Shown: piece after piece, positions 1-10,970 of the stretch
Position numbering within the stretch: position 1 is the stretch's first letter
Layout: the number at the start of each line of letters is the position of its first letter
DNA from: Choristoneura fumiferana
Lineage: Eukaryota > Arthropoda > Insecta > Lepidoptera > Tortricidae
Reading direction: 5' to 3'
DNA length: 64,000 bases
NCBI RefSeq assembly: GCF_025370935.1
Contig: NC_133472.1
Location: 37,466,884-37,530,883, forward strand
Program-made: the position numbers and the translations under genes
The notes under the pieces: model-generated
What the model saw: only the letters and a program-made list of their open reading frames with translations
Told to the model about the DNA's origin: nothing
Database searches by the model: none

Positions 1-1441
1 TTCATAAACCTTTTGAATAAGAAAAACACTACAAGAGCACGATGTAGTGCGCGACTTTGAGCGCTTTTGAGCTCCTGTAATTCTGATATTACACATTTAT
101 ATGAAAATCTGAAAAACCACAGGCATAGCTAATTACGTCTAGTCCATACTTACAAAATTTCATCTATTTCTGTTGCCTAGTTTTCAAATGAGACCGGGAC
201 TACGTTTGTATGGAGAATGGAACGAAGAGACTTCTCTTAATTATGATTATTCAGTGCATTTAGAAGGCAGGATAATAGTATTATTTAATACTATTATCCC
301 GCCCGAGTTCTATACTTTTACTAATGGGAGTAGATACTCCCAAAAAAAAAGTACAGATATAGAAATACCAATAGAACTCGGAAGAATGTAAGAGATGAGC
401 TGCGGTGTACCACAGAAATCGAGTGCAGCTTTTAGATGTTCTTAGTGACTTTTGTGTGTAGCATTATCAAATATATGTAAATTAAATATGGGATTTCATC
501 TCATTGTATATTTGTTACTGGTTCCTTCACAATATCCCTTAGCCCAACCGAACAAATAAATTTGCAGCATAACTTTGTTACCTCCAGCGTCAAGAAACGC
601 TATAAATGTACAGTAACTAGTACTTCTTTCTATGTTTCATGAAAGAGACAGATATTGCGCTGCTTTAAAAGTGAGCATTATGAAGTGTTTTCTTTTTGTG
701 ATCATAGTTGAAACGTTTTTAATGTATAAATGACAATCATATTTTTCTAGGATGGAGAATAAAAGAATAATTGAAACACTATGAATTAAGTCCTATTTAT
801 GTAATATAAATATTCTACAAATTATTTTTACTGTAGGTGAGGTCGACTACACTACAAAGTGAACACTCGTACAGCTTAGTGCATTGATCATTTTTTATGT
901 TTAATAACAAAAAGTAATTAATTTCAATTTAAAAAAAATGTAGCCCTCTGTACTCCCTCTTTACCGATTCGTAATCAAACAAGACTGTGCAGTTATTAAA
1001 ATACATCAACATTCATCCCTTAAAGGTCTTTGTTAGCGAATACGTTTTCATTGTTCGCATTTTATATATAGGGTTCGACGTTTGCAATCACTTGAAAAAC
1101 GTCCAATTAGCGGTAGCTGGGCCTTAACCGCTCGAGGGCCGAGAGCTTGCGAACAAAACTATGCGGTGGAATAGAGCAATGCTGTGCTCAGGTACACCTA
1201 TACCTACCTATGGATGTCCATGATATTTGTACCGCTTCAGGGAAAACCGGCACATGAAACCAATATTTTCTCAATAGAGGAACTTAAAAATGCTTCAGTT
1301 TTAATCAAAATCGAGTTCGCTGTTTCTATCTTTGACATTTTCTGTCTATGACAATCCCAATGTGGGATCACACGTAAAGAAGGGTTCCGTAGTAGAAGTG
1401 AGGTTATTATGTTTTTTTCTGCTAAGAATTTCATTCGTGAA
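1..1441. other. AT-rich non-coding DNA, no gene seen
   Basis: I find no convincing coding region or known repeat here. The open frames are short, lack family resemblance and sit in simple AT-rich sequence. The one clear structure is a perfect palindrome at 270-299, with a 14-bp stem and a 2-bp centre. Confidence 0.6.
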
Positions 1442-1475
1442 CTAGCCTTTGCCCGCGCTTGCGCACCCGTAAACC
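1442..1475 (-). mobile_element. Helitron 3'-end remnant
   Basis: Read on the minus strand, this ends in a GC-rich run followed by CTAG, like the complete Helitrons at 16679 and 29802. Only the terminal ~35 bp is recognisable and no 5' end is visible. It is a decayed fragment, or a chance match to a short motif. Confidence 0.4.
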
Positions 1476-1886
1476 ATTAGATCTAGCAGTTCAACTGAAA
1501 TTCCCAGGAAATAATACACTTTACTAATTAGAAACCAAAATAATGCTGCGAGTAACATTGCAAAACTGATTTTGTAAGACATCACCTAACTTTTAGCTAC
1601 TACCTAGTAGGGCTTAGTTTTGTAGTCACTCAAGTTATGTTACAAGCAACAATTTTTTTGTTACTGTTAGCAAATCTTTTTTTTTTAATATATATCGTGG
1701 ATTTAATTGTCGTTGCATAAAAACACCCGCGACAAATTTCACATATCTAATCGTAGCGGTTAAAATTTACCACATACTTGCATATAATATCGTCACTACT
1801 TTTAAAAAAGTTCGTTACTCAAAGTCGATAATTTTCCTTACGAGGAAAGGTAAAGGTATCCAATGGTCCGCCTCCGATTTGTTTTA

Positions 1887-1970
1887 TCCATACTAATAAT
1901 ATAAATGGGAAAGTGTGTGTTTGTATGTTTGTCCGTATTTCACATAGAAACGGAGACGTAACCTAATATC
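1887..1970 (+). mobile_element. Truncated Helitron 5' end
   Basis: It starts with TC after a host A and reads TCCATACTAATAATATAAAT, followed by the gt-rich 'tgtgtgtttgtatgtttgtccgt' type of stretch. This matches the 5' end of the complete Helitron at 29802-30026. The similarity fades after about 80 bp and no CTAG-terminated 3' hairpin follows, so the element is truncated. Confidence 0.6.
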
Positions 1971-4914
1971 TAACTAGCCTATCTAGCTAGCCTTTGCATA
2001 CCGTGATTTTTAATCGCGCTGCGCCGACGTGTATCGCTACAAACGTGATACGCACGCGAGTTGTATGGATGCTCTATAAAAAGCAAAACGCGCTGTCTTG
2101 AAAAAACCCGGTGGGCTAAGGCACTAAATTTTCAAAGCACAATTTGACAGAGTTTTAATTTAATTTTTCTAATTTCTTATCACCTTGTCTCACAGCATTC
2201 ATTCATCATAAAAGATCAAACAAAAGCACAATCAGCTATTGTATAATAAACAGTCATTTGATTTATCCAAAGCTATTTAAATATATCTCCGTAGCCCTTT
2301 AGGTTCGTTACTGAGTGATCCGATCACAGTTTTGTAGTAAAGATTATGTTCTGAAGAAACGCTCATCCGGTCTTTGGATGATATCGCTACACATGAGATG
2401 AGTATTCAATGGACTAATATCTTAAGATATTTCAACCGTTAACAATACGGTATATGCATGGAACACAATTTTCTCCTAAATAATAAAGATATTATTTGAA
2501 CAAGTAAAAAGGAATGCTTTCATATTTCATATTAAAAAAAAAACTCGTTTATAAAATCATTTTGATGTCATTGATACTTCAGTTAAAAAGAGGTACGTAA
2601 CTGTTTCTCCGCCATTCAAAAAACTTTGACACCACGGGAATCTTACTAACTCGTAGCTTTAATTTAAGTTATTTAAAGTTTTTCTATTGAAATTCAATTA
2701 GTATTGAATTCATGAAATAAGTATAGGTAACGAAAATCGTTAGGTAAATAATACAGTACTTAGTATTATTTACCTAACCATTTGTTGTTACTACTAGTGG
2801 TACTTTCGAAATTTGTTATTCTTCATAAGTCACATTTTTGTATATTTTTCTATATTTATTATCAATCTGTAATGTATATATTTAATTAGCAAAAACACCA
2901 ATATCCTAAGTCGTGTCAGCGGCCATTGATGCGTTGTGTATCGGGCGACATCGCTCCTCCAATGTTGGACATGTCGCTCCTATCTGTTTCGATGCATTTG
3001 TCGTTTAAACACCAACCTGTAATAAATCAGGCACTATATTACTTCTACCCAAAGGACACAAGTCTGATAAAACTCATAAAGTATTTTAAGTTCCATTCTC
3101 TGAGCCGCAAAGTTCACTTTGGTATAGTCCCGACCGGTCGCATATTACCTGCCGATGCAAGCTAATTTACGCCTATCTCGCGTCCACTACGGACACTCTT
3201 CATTCAATACTTTAAATGAGATTCTTATCCCACGTCCTTAAATAGATTAGTAGATTAATGATGTCTGTAATAATTAATAATGGATCGTGAATTTTACAAC
3301 TACAATAAAAGCGGGTCGGTCAACGTCGTAAAATTTACCTTGCAGTTTGTTGTTTTGAATCCTTTGACTTTACGATCCGTCAATGCCTTCCTTTATTTAC
3401 CCCGTCTTAATTACTAAGATGTTACTGGCCCTGTTTTATTGCGCTTCATTTTTACATTTGACCGGAGTTAAGAGCGTTGCCGTAGTCTAACTAAAGTGAC
3501 ATTAAATCGGAACTAAGATCTTTATTACCGAATTTATTTTTACAGTGAATACCGAAATAGGGACCTAAGCTACCGAGATTCGACCACTGACGGACTGTAG
3601 AGCTGTTGTAGACTAAAAATACTATACCTAGGTTTAAAGTGAGCTTCATAGCTTAACTGTGGTTAGTATGATGAAATAGCCATGTATCGTAAAATGCGAG
3701 CAAAATCCATTGAAATGACTTTGACAAGATTTTATATTTCTAAGACTATATTTTGATTCGTTCTCTGTATTCTGAATGGAAAGAGAAAGACGCTGATATT
3801 TTTAAAATTTCGCTACGATTATTAATTAAATTATTACAATTTTTTAAGATGTGCTTATTCTAAAAGGGCATAACTCTAAAACTACCACACAATAGATCCA
3901 TTGCTTTTGTCTAGTATCTATTAAAAAAAAGATCACGTAAATCTGACGTAGACGTTGTATAAATTATGACAGCTCTTTTCTGGTGAAAAAGGCAAAGGAA
4001 ACATATCTATTTTGCGGTAGTTTTGGCAAATTCGGATATATTTTATTTTGGTAATAAATAATTATAGGGAAATAAATTATAATAAATATTTTCCCATGAC
4101 CAGGAGGCAAAACTCTTTCGATTCCTGTAGTAATTTACTGGCACTTCAATGAATTTTGCTCACATTTTACGAACCCTGAAACCATTTCAAGGAATCCGCT
4201 TCATTCTTAAAAGATGATACGCGATTAACTTTGTCCGGTAGAAATTGCAAATTATCGAAGTTTAGCATAGCAATAAATAACATAGATGGTGTTCGATCTA
4301 AAAAAAATTTTTTTTTTATAGTAACAGTAAAATATATATGTATAAATGTTAAGAGGTAATTTTGTGTAACGTTTAATGATTTCAGTTTGCAAATAAGAGC
4401 ACAGAGGCTTAGCCCTGCGCCACGAAGAAGTAAACCAGTGGTTGTATTGTCTTTGCCCTGCGCAGTGGCGGCTATGCGTCGTCCCTCTCTGGACTATGGC
4501 GTGGGAAAGAGATAGCGAGCTGATGAATAGTATAGAAGTTAAACTTGACTCAGTCGTGACTGTTGACTGTAAATTCTGTGTCAGTCCAGGCTTTTGGTAA
4601 CAGTGCCTACTCGCAACTTGGTTTTTCATAAGTTGCCTGCTGTCCCTACTTATCTGCCTCTTTTAAGATTAATTTTGCTGTTAGTTGTGTGTGATGTGAT
4701 TGCCCACCGGCCTATAGTGTAACTTCTTCAGCTACTTTTGCCTCTATTGTATTCGTTTTAGATTCATTTGCTCGAGTAAACAGTTTTCTGAGCTATACAT
4801 ATTTCAGGAGCATAATATACGTTGTCACTAAATAATACCATCAAGACCAACTCTATCATTAGCAAATGGTAGAGTACGCTATGGCAACTTTTATTTAATA
4901 AGTGGCTCTTGCAC
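1971..4914. other. Non-coding DNA, no gene seen
   Basis: This is AT-rich DNA without recognisable coding regions. A hairpin at 2739-2778 has a perfect 16-bp stem (gttaggtaaataatac and its complement) around an 8-bp loop. The longest open frame (4252-4629, minus) runs through homopolymer-rich sequence and resembles no family I know. Confidence 0.55.
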
Positions 4915-5128
4915 CACTCGATAAACAAAAAACAGCAGCTATGCGCTGAGTGTGAGTCAGACTCGCGCACTGAGGGTGACGTCCGAAAGAAGCTTGCAAG
5001 ATTGCAAAAGACCATAGCTCGTGTCTTGTTTTTAATTTCAATTTGACACGCGTTATGGCGACAAACAGACGGACAACGAAGTGAGCCTATCAGGGTTCCT
5101 TTTTTTCAAAGATACGGAACCCTAAAAA
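4915..5128. mobile_element. Dispersed lepidopteran repeat fragment
   Basis: I recognise the segment from the 'gctgagtgtgagtcagact' stretch, through an acagacggacaacgaagtga motif, to a closing 'acggaaccctaaaaa' as a common lepidopteran dispersed repeat whose ends read agggttccgt or acggaaccct. The middle is shortened compared with what I remember of the family. Its class is not clear from the sequence. A related but distinct element sits at 22139 and 35425. Confidence 0.5.
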
Positions 5129-7277
5129 TCATTAGCTGTCAAAGAATAATTTACTGCTACAGAGAATGACTTGTAGAAACTTTGTTTTGATACAATTAAT
5201 CTATTGGTCGACTAGGGAAGGGACCTCTCTTCGTCGTTACAAAAAAAAATGCAAGTATTAATTTTATCTTTTTATTAAATATATGTTTGACGTTTAATTA
5301 TTTATTACTAGCGTGAATCAGACTCTCAAATAACCTAACCTTATGTCGACTTAAGGTAATTTCGCGTCCCCACGTATCGTTCTTTTGTACATTACCTAAT
5401 TAGTAGAGGTCCTTAGCTCCCATGGCCCCAAAGTTTATGTTTGCACCCACTTATCTTTTTATCGGCTTAATTGTATCCTTTACAAGAATCATTGAGATTG
5501 ATCTAATCAAATAAGTCAGTAAAATAACGAACAGGCTCGAGCGCAACTCGGTCAACGGACAAGCTTTAAAAAGTTAAGCCCTTTTTTGAATGTAAAAAAA
5601 GAAATGCCCCTAATTGATGCGTCGTCTTTGTTTAGTTTAATTCTAACATGCTTTTCCCATTAAAGTGGTCAGGAATCGGGCCTGTGTAGGAGATAAGGCC
5701 GACTCTTTACTCCTTACACGTTATAATAGGTATTATGAGACTGGGGCCGGTTGTCCCTCGCTTTTAACTATATTTTAACTGGAGTTCAGCCGGCCCGTCA
5801 CTCGTCGCACAAGGGAACTAAATAAGTGAATCACGCGGTGTTCGGCTTCGTCGCGTTTTTACATTGTAACCGTGTCCCATGGGCGCCCGCGTCTCGTATT
5901 GAGAATCGATATGTTTGTGTAGAGAGCACTTAAGTGACTCAAGGGGAATGCGTTGTGACGATGAAAATGCAACGCACATTATTTCCATTAACACGTTTAG
6001 TCTGTAATTTTATATACAGAATGAAATATGTAAATGATTAAGGTGACATATTGGAAAAGTGGGAGATTAGTTTTTAGAATAGATATACAGGTTTTATCTT
6101 AGTATTTTGGTACTTGGACACCTGGGTCCTGTTTCGCCACGCTGATAGGTGCAACTACTGCTTTCATAGAGAGCAATTTTGAAAATACGCGTATGTTAAT
6201 CACAAATTACTACAATTGTAACGCAAAACTGACACAACTTTAATCTCATGTCAATATTTACCGACAAATCTACGATTAAATGTCGACTAGGAAAAATAAT
6301 TTTTGTTTCACACCACAACATAAATGTCGTTAAATTTAAAATACAAATGACATATGTCACTGGCAATAGTCATGTTGGTGAAATAGGGCCCTGTGCAATA
6401 ATAACTTAATGTTGTCTAAATTCAAATATAAATAGATACTTGTTTTTTCAGTCATGGAGTTATTAAATCAAAAAATATAACATTAATTTAAACATCTTCG
6501 AAAAATTAAAAAACCTCTTGTAATTTCAAACTTCAATATACTTACCAAAATCGGTCACACCATAATATAATTTTATGCTTCGGGGGTTACAAATTAAATA
6601 ATGATCAGGAGAAACCTTTAAGCAGGATAACAGCACTCGCAAATCTACAGCCTAAAGCCCAGTTTAGACCTGCAAGAAAAATTGTTCAAGTCGCAATGTT
6701 GTCAAGCGAACGAGATTGAGGTGGTTCATCGAGCACCGCAATGTAATACAACTTGCACGTTTCGCTTGCAGTTCACAACTGAGTTAAAGTTTCACATAAT
6801 GTTCCAATCAAACGTCGGTTAAGCGGGTTGAGTTACCGGGCGGGCAGGTTGTGAAGACAACTCGGCACCTTTTGTGAGTTTTATGGATAATCTTCGTTTT
6901 ACGTGTATTAACATGCGAGCAGTATCCGGCCGCCCCGCCCCGCACTCCACTTATCAACCCACGGTCAATGCTCGATAATTTTATTACAGGAGTTTTGTCA
7001 AATTACTTGTGTCTTCAAATTAAATTAAACGATACTTGTCCCATTGATATGAAGCTTTAATTTATATCGGTTTGTCGTTTTAGAATGTCGTTATAGGTAC
7101 TTAGTTTCTGTAACAGACTAATTGGCGATAGCGTTGTGTTGTGGGGTTTGTTTGACAACTTTGACACTTGCGTCACGTTTGTGATTGGTTAAATAACTAA
7201 ATTAACCAATCGCAAGCAAGACTGTAAAGTCAAACCGAACTCACGATACTAACGCCATCTAGCCCTCTGAGTTTTTA
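5129..7277. other. Non-coding DNA with one GC-richer island
   Basis: No coding region is supported. The stretch at about 5690-5960 is less AT-rich than its surroundings and low in simple repeats, which suits a conserved non-coding element. That cannot be tested without another species. Confidence 0.45.
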
Positions 7278-7831
7278 GTGTGCAACAGTATTGGGCAATA
7301 TTTAACCTGACTACAGATTACTGATTGCGGTTACATTTTGTAGCTAGTAATCTCAGCAACAGATTACAAAAATTAATTGTAAAATGTAGTTAAAATTTCG
7401 GTTACTAACTAAAAATTGTTGTTATAATCACGGTTACTTGATTACATTTTCTAACTACATAAGTTACTTAGCTTATTACAAAAAGAATATATCAAATGAA
7501 AAGTTTATATCAAATATAAAAGATCTACCTAAATAAGTCAAGTTCCTTAATCTGTATGAAAACCAACCGTGTCACGTTTTTTATATAAGCTTTTATTTGC
7601 ATTGTATTTGTGTATGGGTCAAATCTTGCAAGTTAACTATAATTTGACCCACTTTCAGTGATTTCTTAAAACTTAAGTAGTTAGTAGTTATTACTTAGGT
7701 TAATGTAATTAGGTTACATGTCACCTTAATTACTTAAAGTTAAGGTTACTTGTAGTTAACTACATGTAAGTAACCGTAATCTGTAATCAGATTTGAAATT
7801 GTAGTTAACTACGCGCTACACTGCTGTGCAA
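7278..7831. mobile_element. hAT-like non-autonomous element (MITE) with 8-bp target duplication
   Basis: The body is 7286-7823 (538 bp). It begins CAGTATTGGGC and ends CTACACTG, so the termini read as CAGTGT-like inverted ends, the pattern of hAT transposons. The flanks are 8-bp duplications, gtgtgcaa (7278-7285) and ctgtgcaa (7824-7831), matching at 7 of 8 positions, as expected for hAT. The inside is made of degenerate gttaacta/ttaggtta-type subrepeats in both orientations. There is no transposase, so it would depend on an autonomous relative. The imperfect ends and target duplication suggest an old insertion. Confidence 0.75.
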
Positions 7832-9197
7832 TGACTTTATGTTATGACAGATAGGTACAAAAGCGTTGTAGCGCCGTGAATGAATCGCGAGGTGTGAGCC
7901 TATTTAATAGATCAAAACACGCACACTGAAGTACCGGTGTTCTCGTCGAACCCGTGCGAGCACACGAGGCAAAGGTCTAACTCCGCAAACAGCCGGAGTC
8001 AGCCCCCGCTTCGCGAATGACACTGTAAACAAAAGTATCATATAAGTTTATTAATTACAAGGCCCCTCGGCACGAGCCTCCATGAATATTAATTACTGGA
8101 TACCGAAAAGCTTTAGAACGCTCAACGAGGGAAAGTTTTACAAAGAGCTTTTATTATTTAAAGAAGTACCGTCGCTGCTGTGAAATGCATTATGCTCGTC
8201 GACAAAGGGCGATGAAGTTTGCGTCTTGCGCGGCGGTTGTAAGGTTTTGTGTTGTTCGGCGGGGGTGTCATTTATCATAACACGATAAGAAAGTGGCGGA
8301 AGAAAGTCAATAGAGTAGGTGCTTGAGGGTAAGCTTTACATAGCGCCGCTCGCCCGCCCCGCCTCGGAACAAATAACCGGCTGCCGAGTGCCGAGACTGT
8401 TTCATTTGTAAGTTTTTGGGTTAAATTGAAATTATTTGGCTGAGTTTATGCTTTATTGTAGAGACAATCTTGTTTTTAGCTGGTGCCGTTTAGATGAGCT
8501 GGTTTTTCATGAAATTTCTCGACATTATCACTATTTTGGTCACGTGCTATTAGTATGAACCAAATAAATAGTGACATTTCATTGCCTGAATAATGTTTTT
8601 CTTCGTGACACTTACTGTGGGGAGGCCCGTCAGTATCTGTACTCGTATTATGTACCATGGAACATCTGAAATCAAATGGTCTGAATGTAAGTGTGCTAAT
8701 TCGGAAAACCGAACAAGTGCGAGCTAAAATCCTGTGTAGAGTTAACTAGACTTCTTATAAGATTTACTTATACCTATTGAACTATTTCCTCTATGTTAAA
8801 GCCCTTCAAGAGGTATGATAAAATGAAACAGAAATATTTTGTCATGTAAAATTTTGTTATGAGACAGGGAAGCAAAAAAAAAAGCAATTGAGTCACCTGC
8901 GATGGCTGTGATGACCACTGCTCATCCTCAACATATCAGGAATAGGATATTTAGCAAACTTAATAAAACTTTTTATTTATTTCACTTTAAGGAAACAATA
9001 AAAGGCAAAATAAAAATATACTAGTGGCCTAACTCTTACTGTTTAAAAGATAATCAAGAATTAAGGTTATTAATTAAGTGCAGTCAAACAGTGTAAAAAT
9101 TCTTAATTTATGTCAATTTTTGAAGTCCGTAACTAAAGTTTTTCTTCACACATATTTTAGCAACAAATGATTAAAAAAGTGGTTAAAAAATTTCTCC
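7832..9197. other. Non-coding DNA, candidate regulatory stretch
   Basis: No coding region or repeat family is recognised. About 7850-8360 mixes CpG-containing GC-rich runs with TAATTA-type homeodomain-like sites (for example near 8052 and 8090) and has little simple repeat. That texture is common in insect enhancers. This is inference only. Confidence 0.35.
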
Positions 9198-9290
9198 ACA
9201 CTGAGGGTCCGCGTGGGCACTACAGCCCAATCCGTCTAATTTTTAGGGGAGGCCCTACCCAGCAGTGGGTATATAGGCCGAGACGATGAA
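9198..9290 (+). mobile_element. tRNA-SINE 3' fragment
   Basis: The segment 'gtccgcgtgggcactacagc' followed by 'acccagcagtgggtatatag' matches the 3' part of the complete SINE at 14002-14310 in order and orientation. The tRNA-like head is missing. It is a 5'-truncated, diverged copy. Confidence 0.65.
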
Positions 9291-9769
9291 GGCACAAAAG
9301 CAAAAGGTTTTCCTCGGTCAGGGAACTCTTTCCATGCATTGGCACAGCAAACGTGCCGCACACGTGCTCGCTCCAAATTGTTTTCCTTAATTTGTTTAAG
9401 GATTGCGAAATGTAAAAGAATAACATTGGCGTAATGGGCGCGGCCCCGGGCGTCCTTACTCGAGTGGTCTGGAGGCCTGGAGCCCTGGGACATTGTTAGC
9501 GGAGCGACCCCGCGGCAGGCCCCTTTGTCAGCGTTCCGTTCTGTTTGGCCGTAAATACTACAAGTTGGCAACACGAATTATTCCTGACGCGGCTGCTGTT
9601 TTCATCATTTAGCACCTATAAATATTGGCCATGTATTTTTCTTTTGTCAATTAAATAAAAGTTCGGGAATGGAGGCGCGTGACGTCACACCGTGCTAGAA
9701 AGTGTCCCACGACGTGACATTCACGCGGAACTTAACTGGCTGTATCTTTATAATTTTTTGGTTAGTTGA
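9291..9769. other. Partly GC-rich non-coding DNA
   Basis: I recognise no gene. The part at 9430-9530 is GC-rich and contains overlapping open frames on one strand with no family resemblance. A tgacgtca palindrome (CRE-like) lies near 9679. This could be regulatory DNA, but the sequence alone does not show it. Confidence 0.35.
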
Positions 9770-10099
9770 TATATCGCTCTGTCCCACATCCAGGCAACTA
9801 GCTCACAAGCCGGCGCTGCAGCTGATCAGGCCCAACTCCTCAAGCGCCGCAAGTACTCCTCTTTATTAAAAGATTACGAGTTTGCGGCGCTTGCTGTTGA
9901 GACACTAGGGCCTTGGTCAGCCGATATGAAGTGTTTCATAAAGGCCCTTTCTTCCCGGTTGATCGACACCTCTGGGGACCCAAGAGCTGGTACGTATTTA
10001 TCCCAGCGGATCGCACTTGCGGTCCAAAGAGGTAATGCGGCCAGCATCATGGGAACTCTGCCACAGGCAGATCTTTTGGACGGGGTGTTCTTTTTATAA
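9770..10099 (+). pseudogene. 5'-truncated LINE: reverse transcriptase C-terminus
   Basis: An open stretch without a start codon runs from 9770 to the TAA at 10097-10099 (109 codons). Its translation includes the run ALAVETLGPWSADMKCF and, further on, GDPRAGTYLSQRIALA and QRGNAASIMGTLP. I recognise these as the extreme C-terminal segment of reverse transcriptase ORFs from a widespread non-LTR retrotransposon group in animals. The catalytic reverse transcriptase motifs and the endonuclease are absent, as in a typical 5'-truncated LINE insertion. The frame is undamaged over its whole length, so the insertion may be fairly recent. The exact clade is uncertain, and I see neither a poly(A) tail nor a target duplication. 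Confidence 0.75.
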
Positions 10100-10431
10100 T
10101 TTTTATTTTTATAGTAACATATTTAGTTAAGGTTTAGTTAAGGTTTAAGCGGAAAATCCTGAACACGTATTTATTATAATATCAAGTAAATTAAATAATA
10201 TAATAATAATAAGAAGACAAAGAAAACTTACCTAAGGGTAATCTTTTGTATTTGAAATTTTAAGACGCTAGCCTATTCTATTCCCATACTTCTCCTAGAT
10301 TGTAGAGTCTAGAATACTTATTGTTGTTAATCTAATAGTAGTACTTTTTGTACCTACTTCTACGCATTCTCATTATATGATTGGTTTTTTGGAGTCTTTT
10401 TGTATTTTTCATTTCAACTCCAAATTTTTTA
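10100..10431. other. AT-rich non-coding DNA
   Basis: This is AT-rich sequence directly downstream of the LINE fragment. The first part may belong to its 3' UTR. Nothing else is recognised. Confidence 0.5.
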
Positions 10432-10586
10432 CTTTTACGGTCATCCCGTAAAACCATATCGAAAATACAAACTGAGACATGGATGCACAGAAAAACCAGA
10501 AAAAGAGACCAGCGCTGGCAATTGAACCGAGGTCCTCAGCATTCCGTGCTGCGTGCTATAACCCTTACACCACCGCTGGACAGGAG
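10432..10586 (-). mobile_element. tRNA-headed SINE (family 3)
   Basis: On the minus strand the segment starts 'ctcctgtccagcggtggtgt', which has an A-box-like tggtgtaaggg. It continues to a B-box-like ggttcaattgcc and then to a tail ending at the small inverted repeat acggtcatcccgt. This is the arrangement of a tRNA-derived SINE. I recognise the family as common in Lepidoptera but cannot name it. No target duplication was found. Confidence 0.6.
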
Positions 10587-10699
10587 TCTAGACAGATTCT
10601 CATTATAATCACGATCTACATCCCGCAAATAATGTATATGTATCTACCTACTTAATGTGAATTTATCGTTAATCATTGTATTTTTTTTTTTTTATTTAT

Positions 10700-10970
10700 T
10701 TGACTGGATGGCAAACGAGCAAGTGGGTCTCCTGATGGTAAGAGATCACCACCGCCCATAGACACCTGCAATACCAGGGGGATTGCAGATGCGTTGCCAA
10801 CCTAGAGGCCTAAGATGGCATACCTCAAGTGCCAGTAATTTCACCGGCTGTCTTACTCTCCATGCCGAAACACAACAGTGCAAGCACTGCTGCTTCACGG
10901 CAGGATTAGCGAGCAAGATGGTGGTAGCGATCCGGGCGGACCTTGCACAAGGTCCTACCACCTGCAAACT
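10700..10970. mobile_element. Dispersed lepidopteran repeat (~270 bp)
   Basis: The stretch from 'ggatggcaaacgagcaagtg' to 'gtcctaccacctgcaaac' is a repeat I recognise as very abundant in moth and butterfly genomes. Poly-T-rich runs flank it on both sides (10680-10693 and 10982-10992), which fits insertion by retrotransposition or an AT-rich target. The open frames on both strands inside it are by-products of its GC-rich sequence and are not genes. Its class is unresolved. Confidence 0.65.

Noticed and set aside
4252..4629. 125-codon minus-strand frame
   Set aside because: It includes a homopolymer-derived lysine/phenylalanine-rich end and resembles no family.
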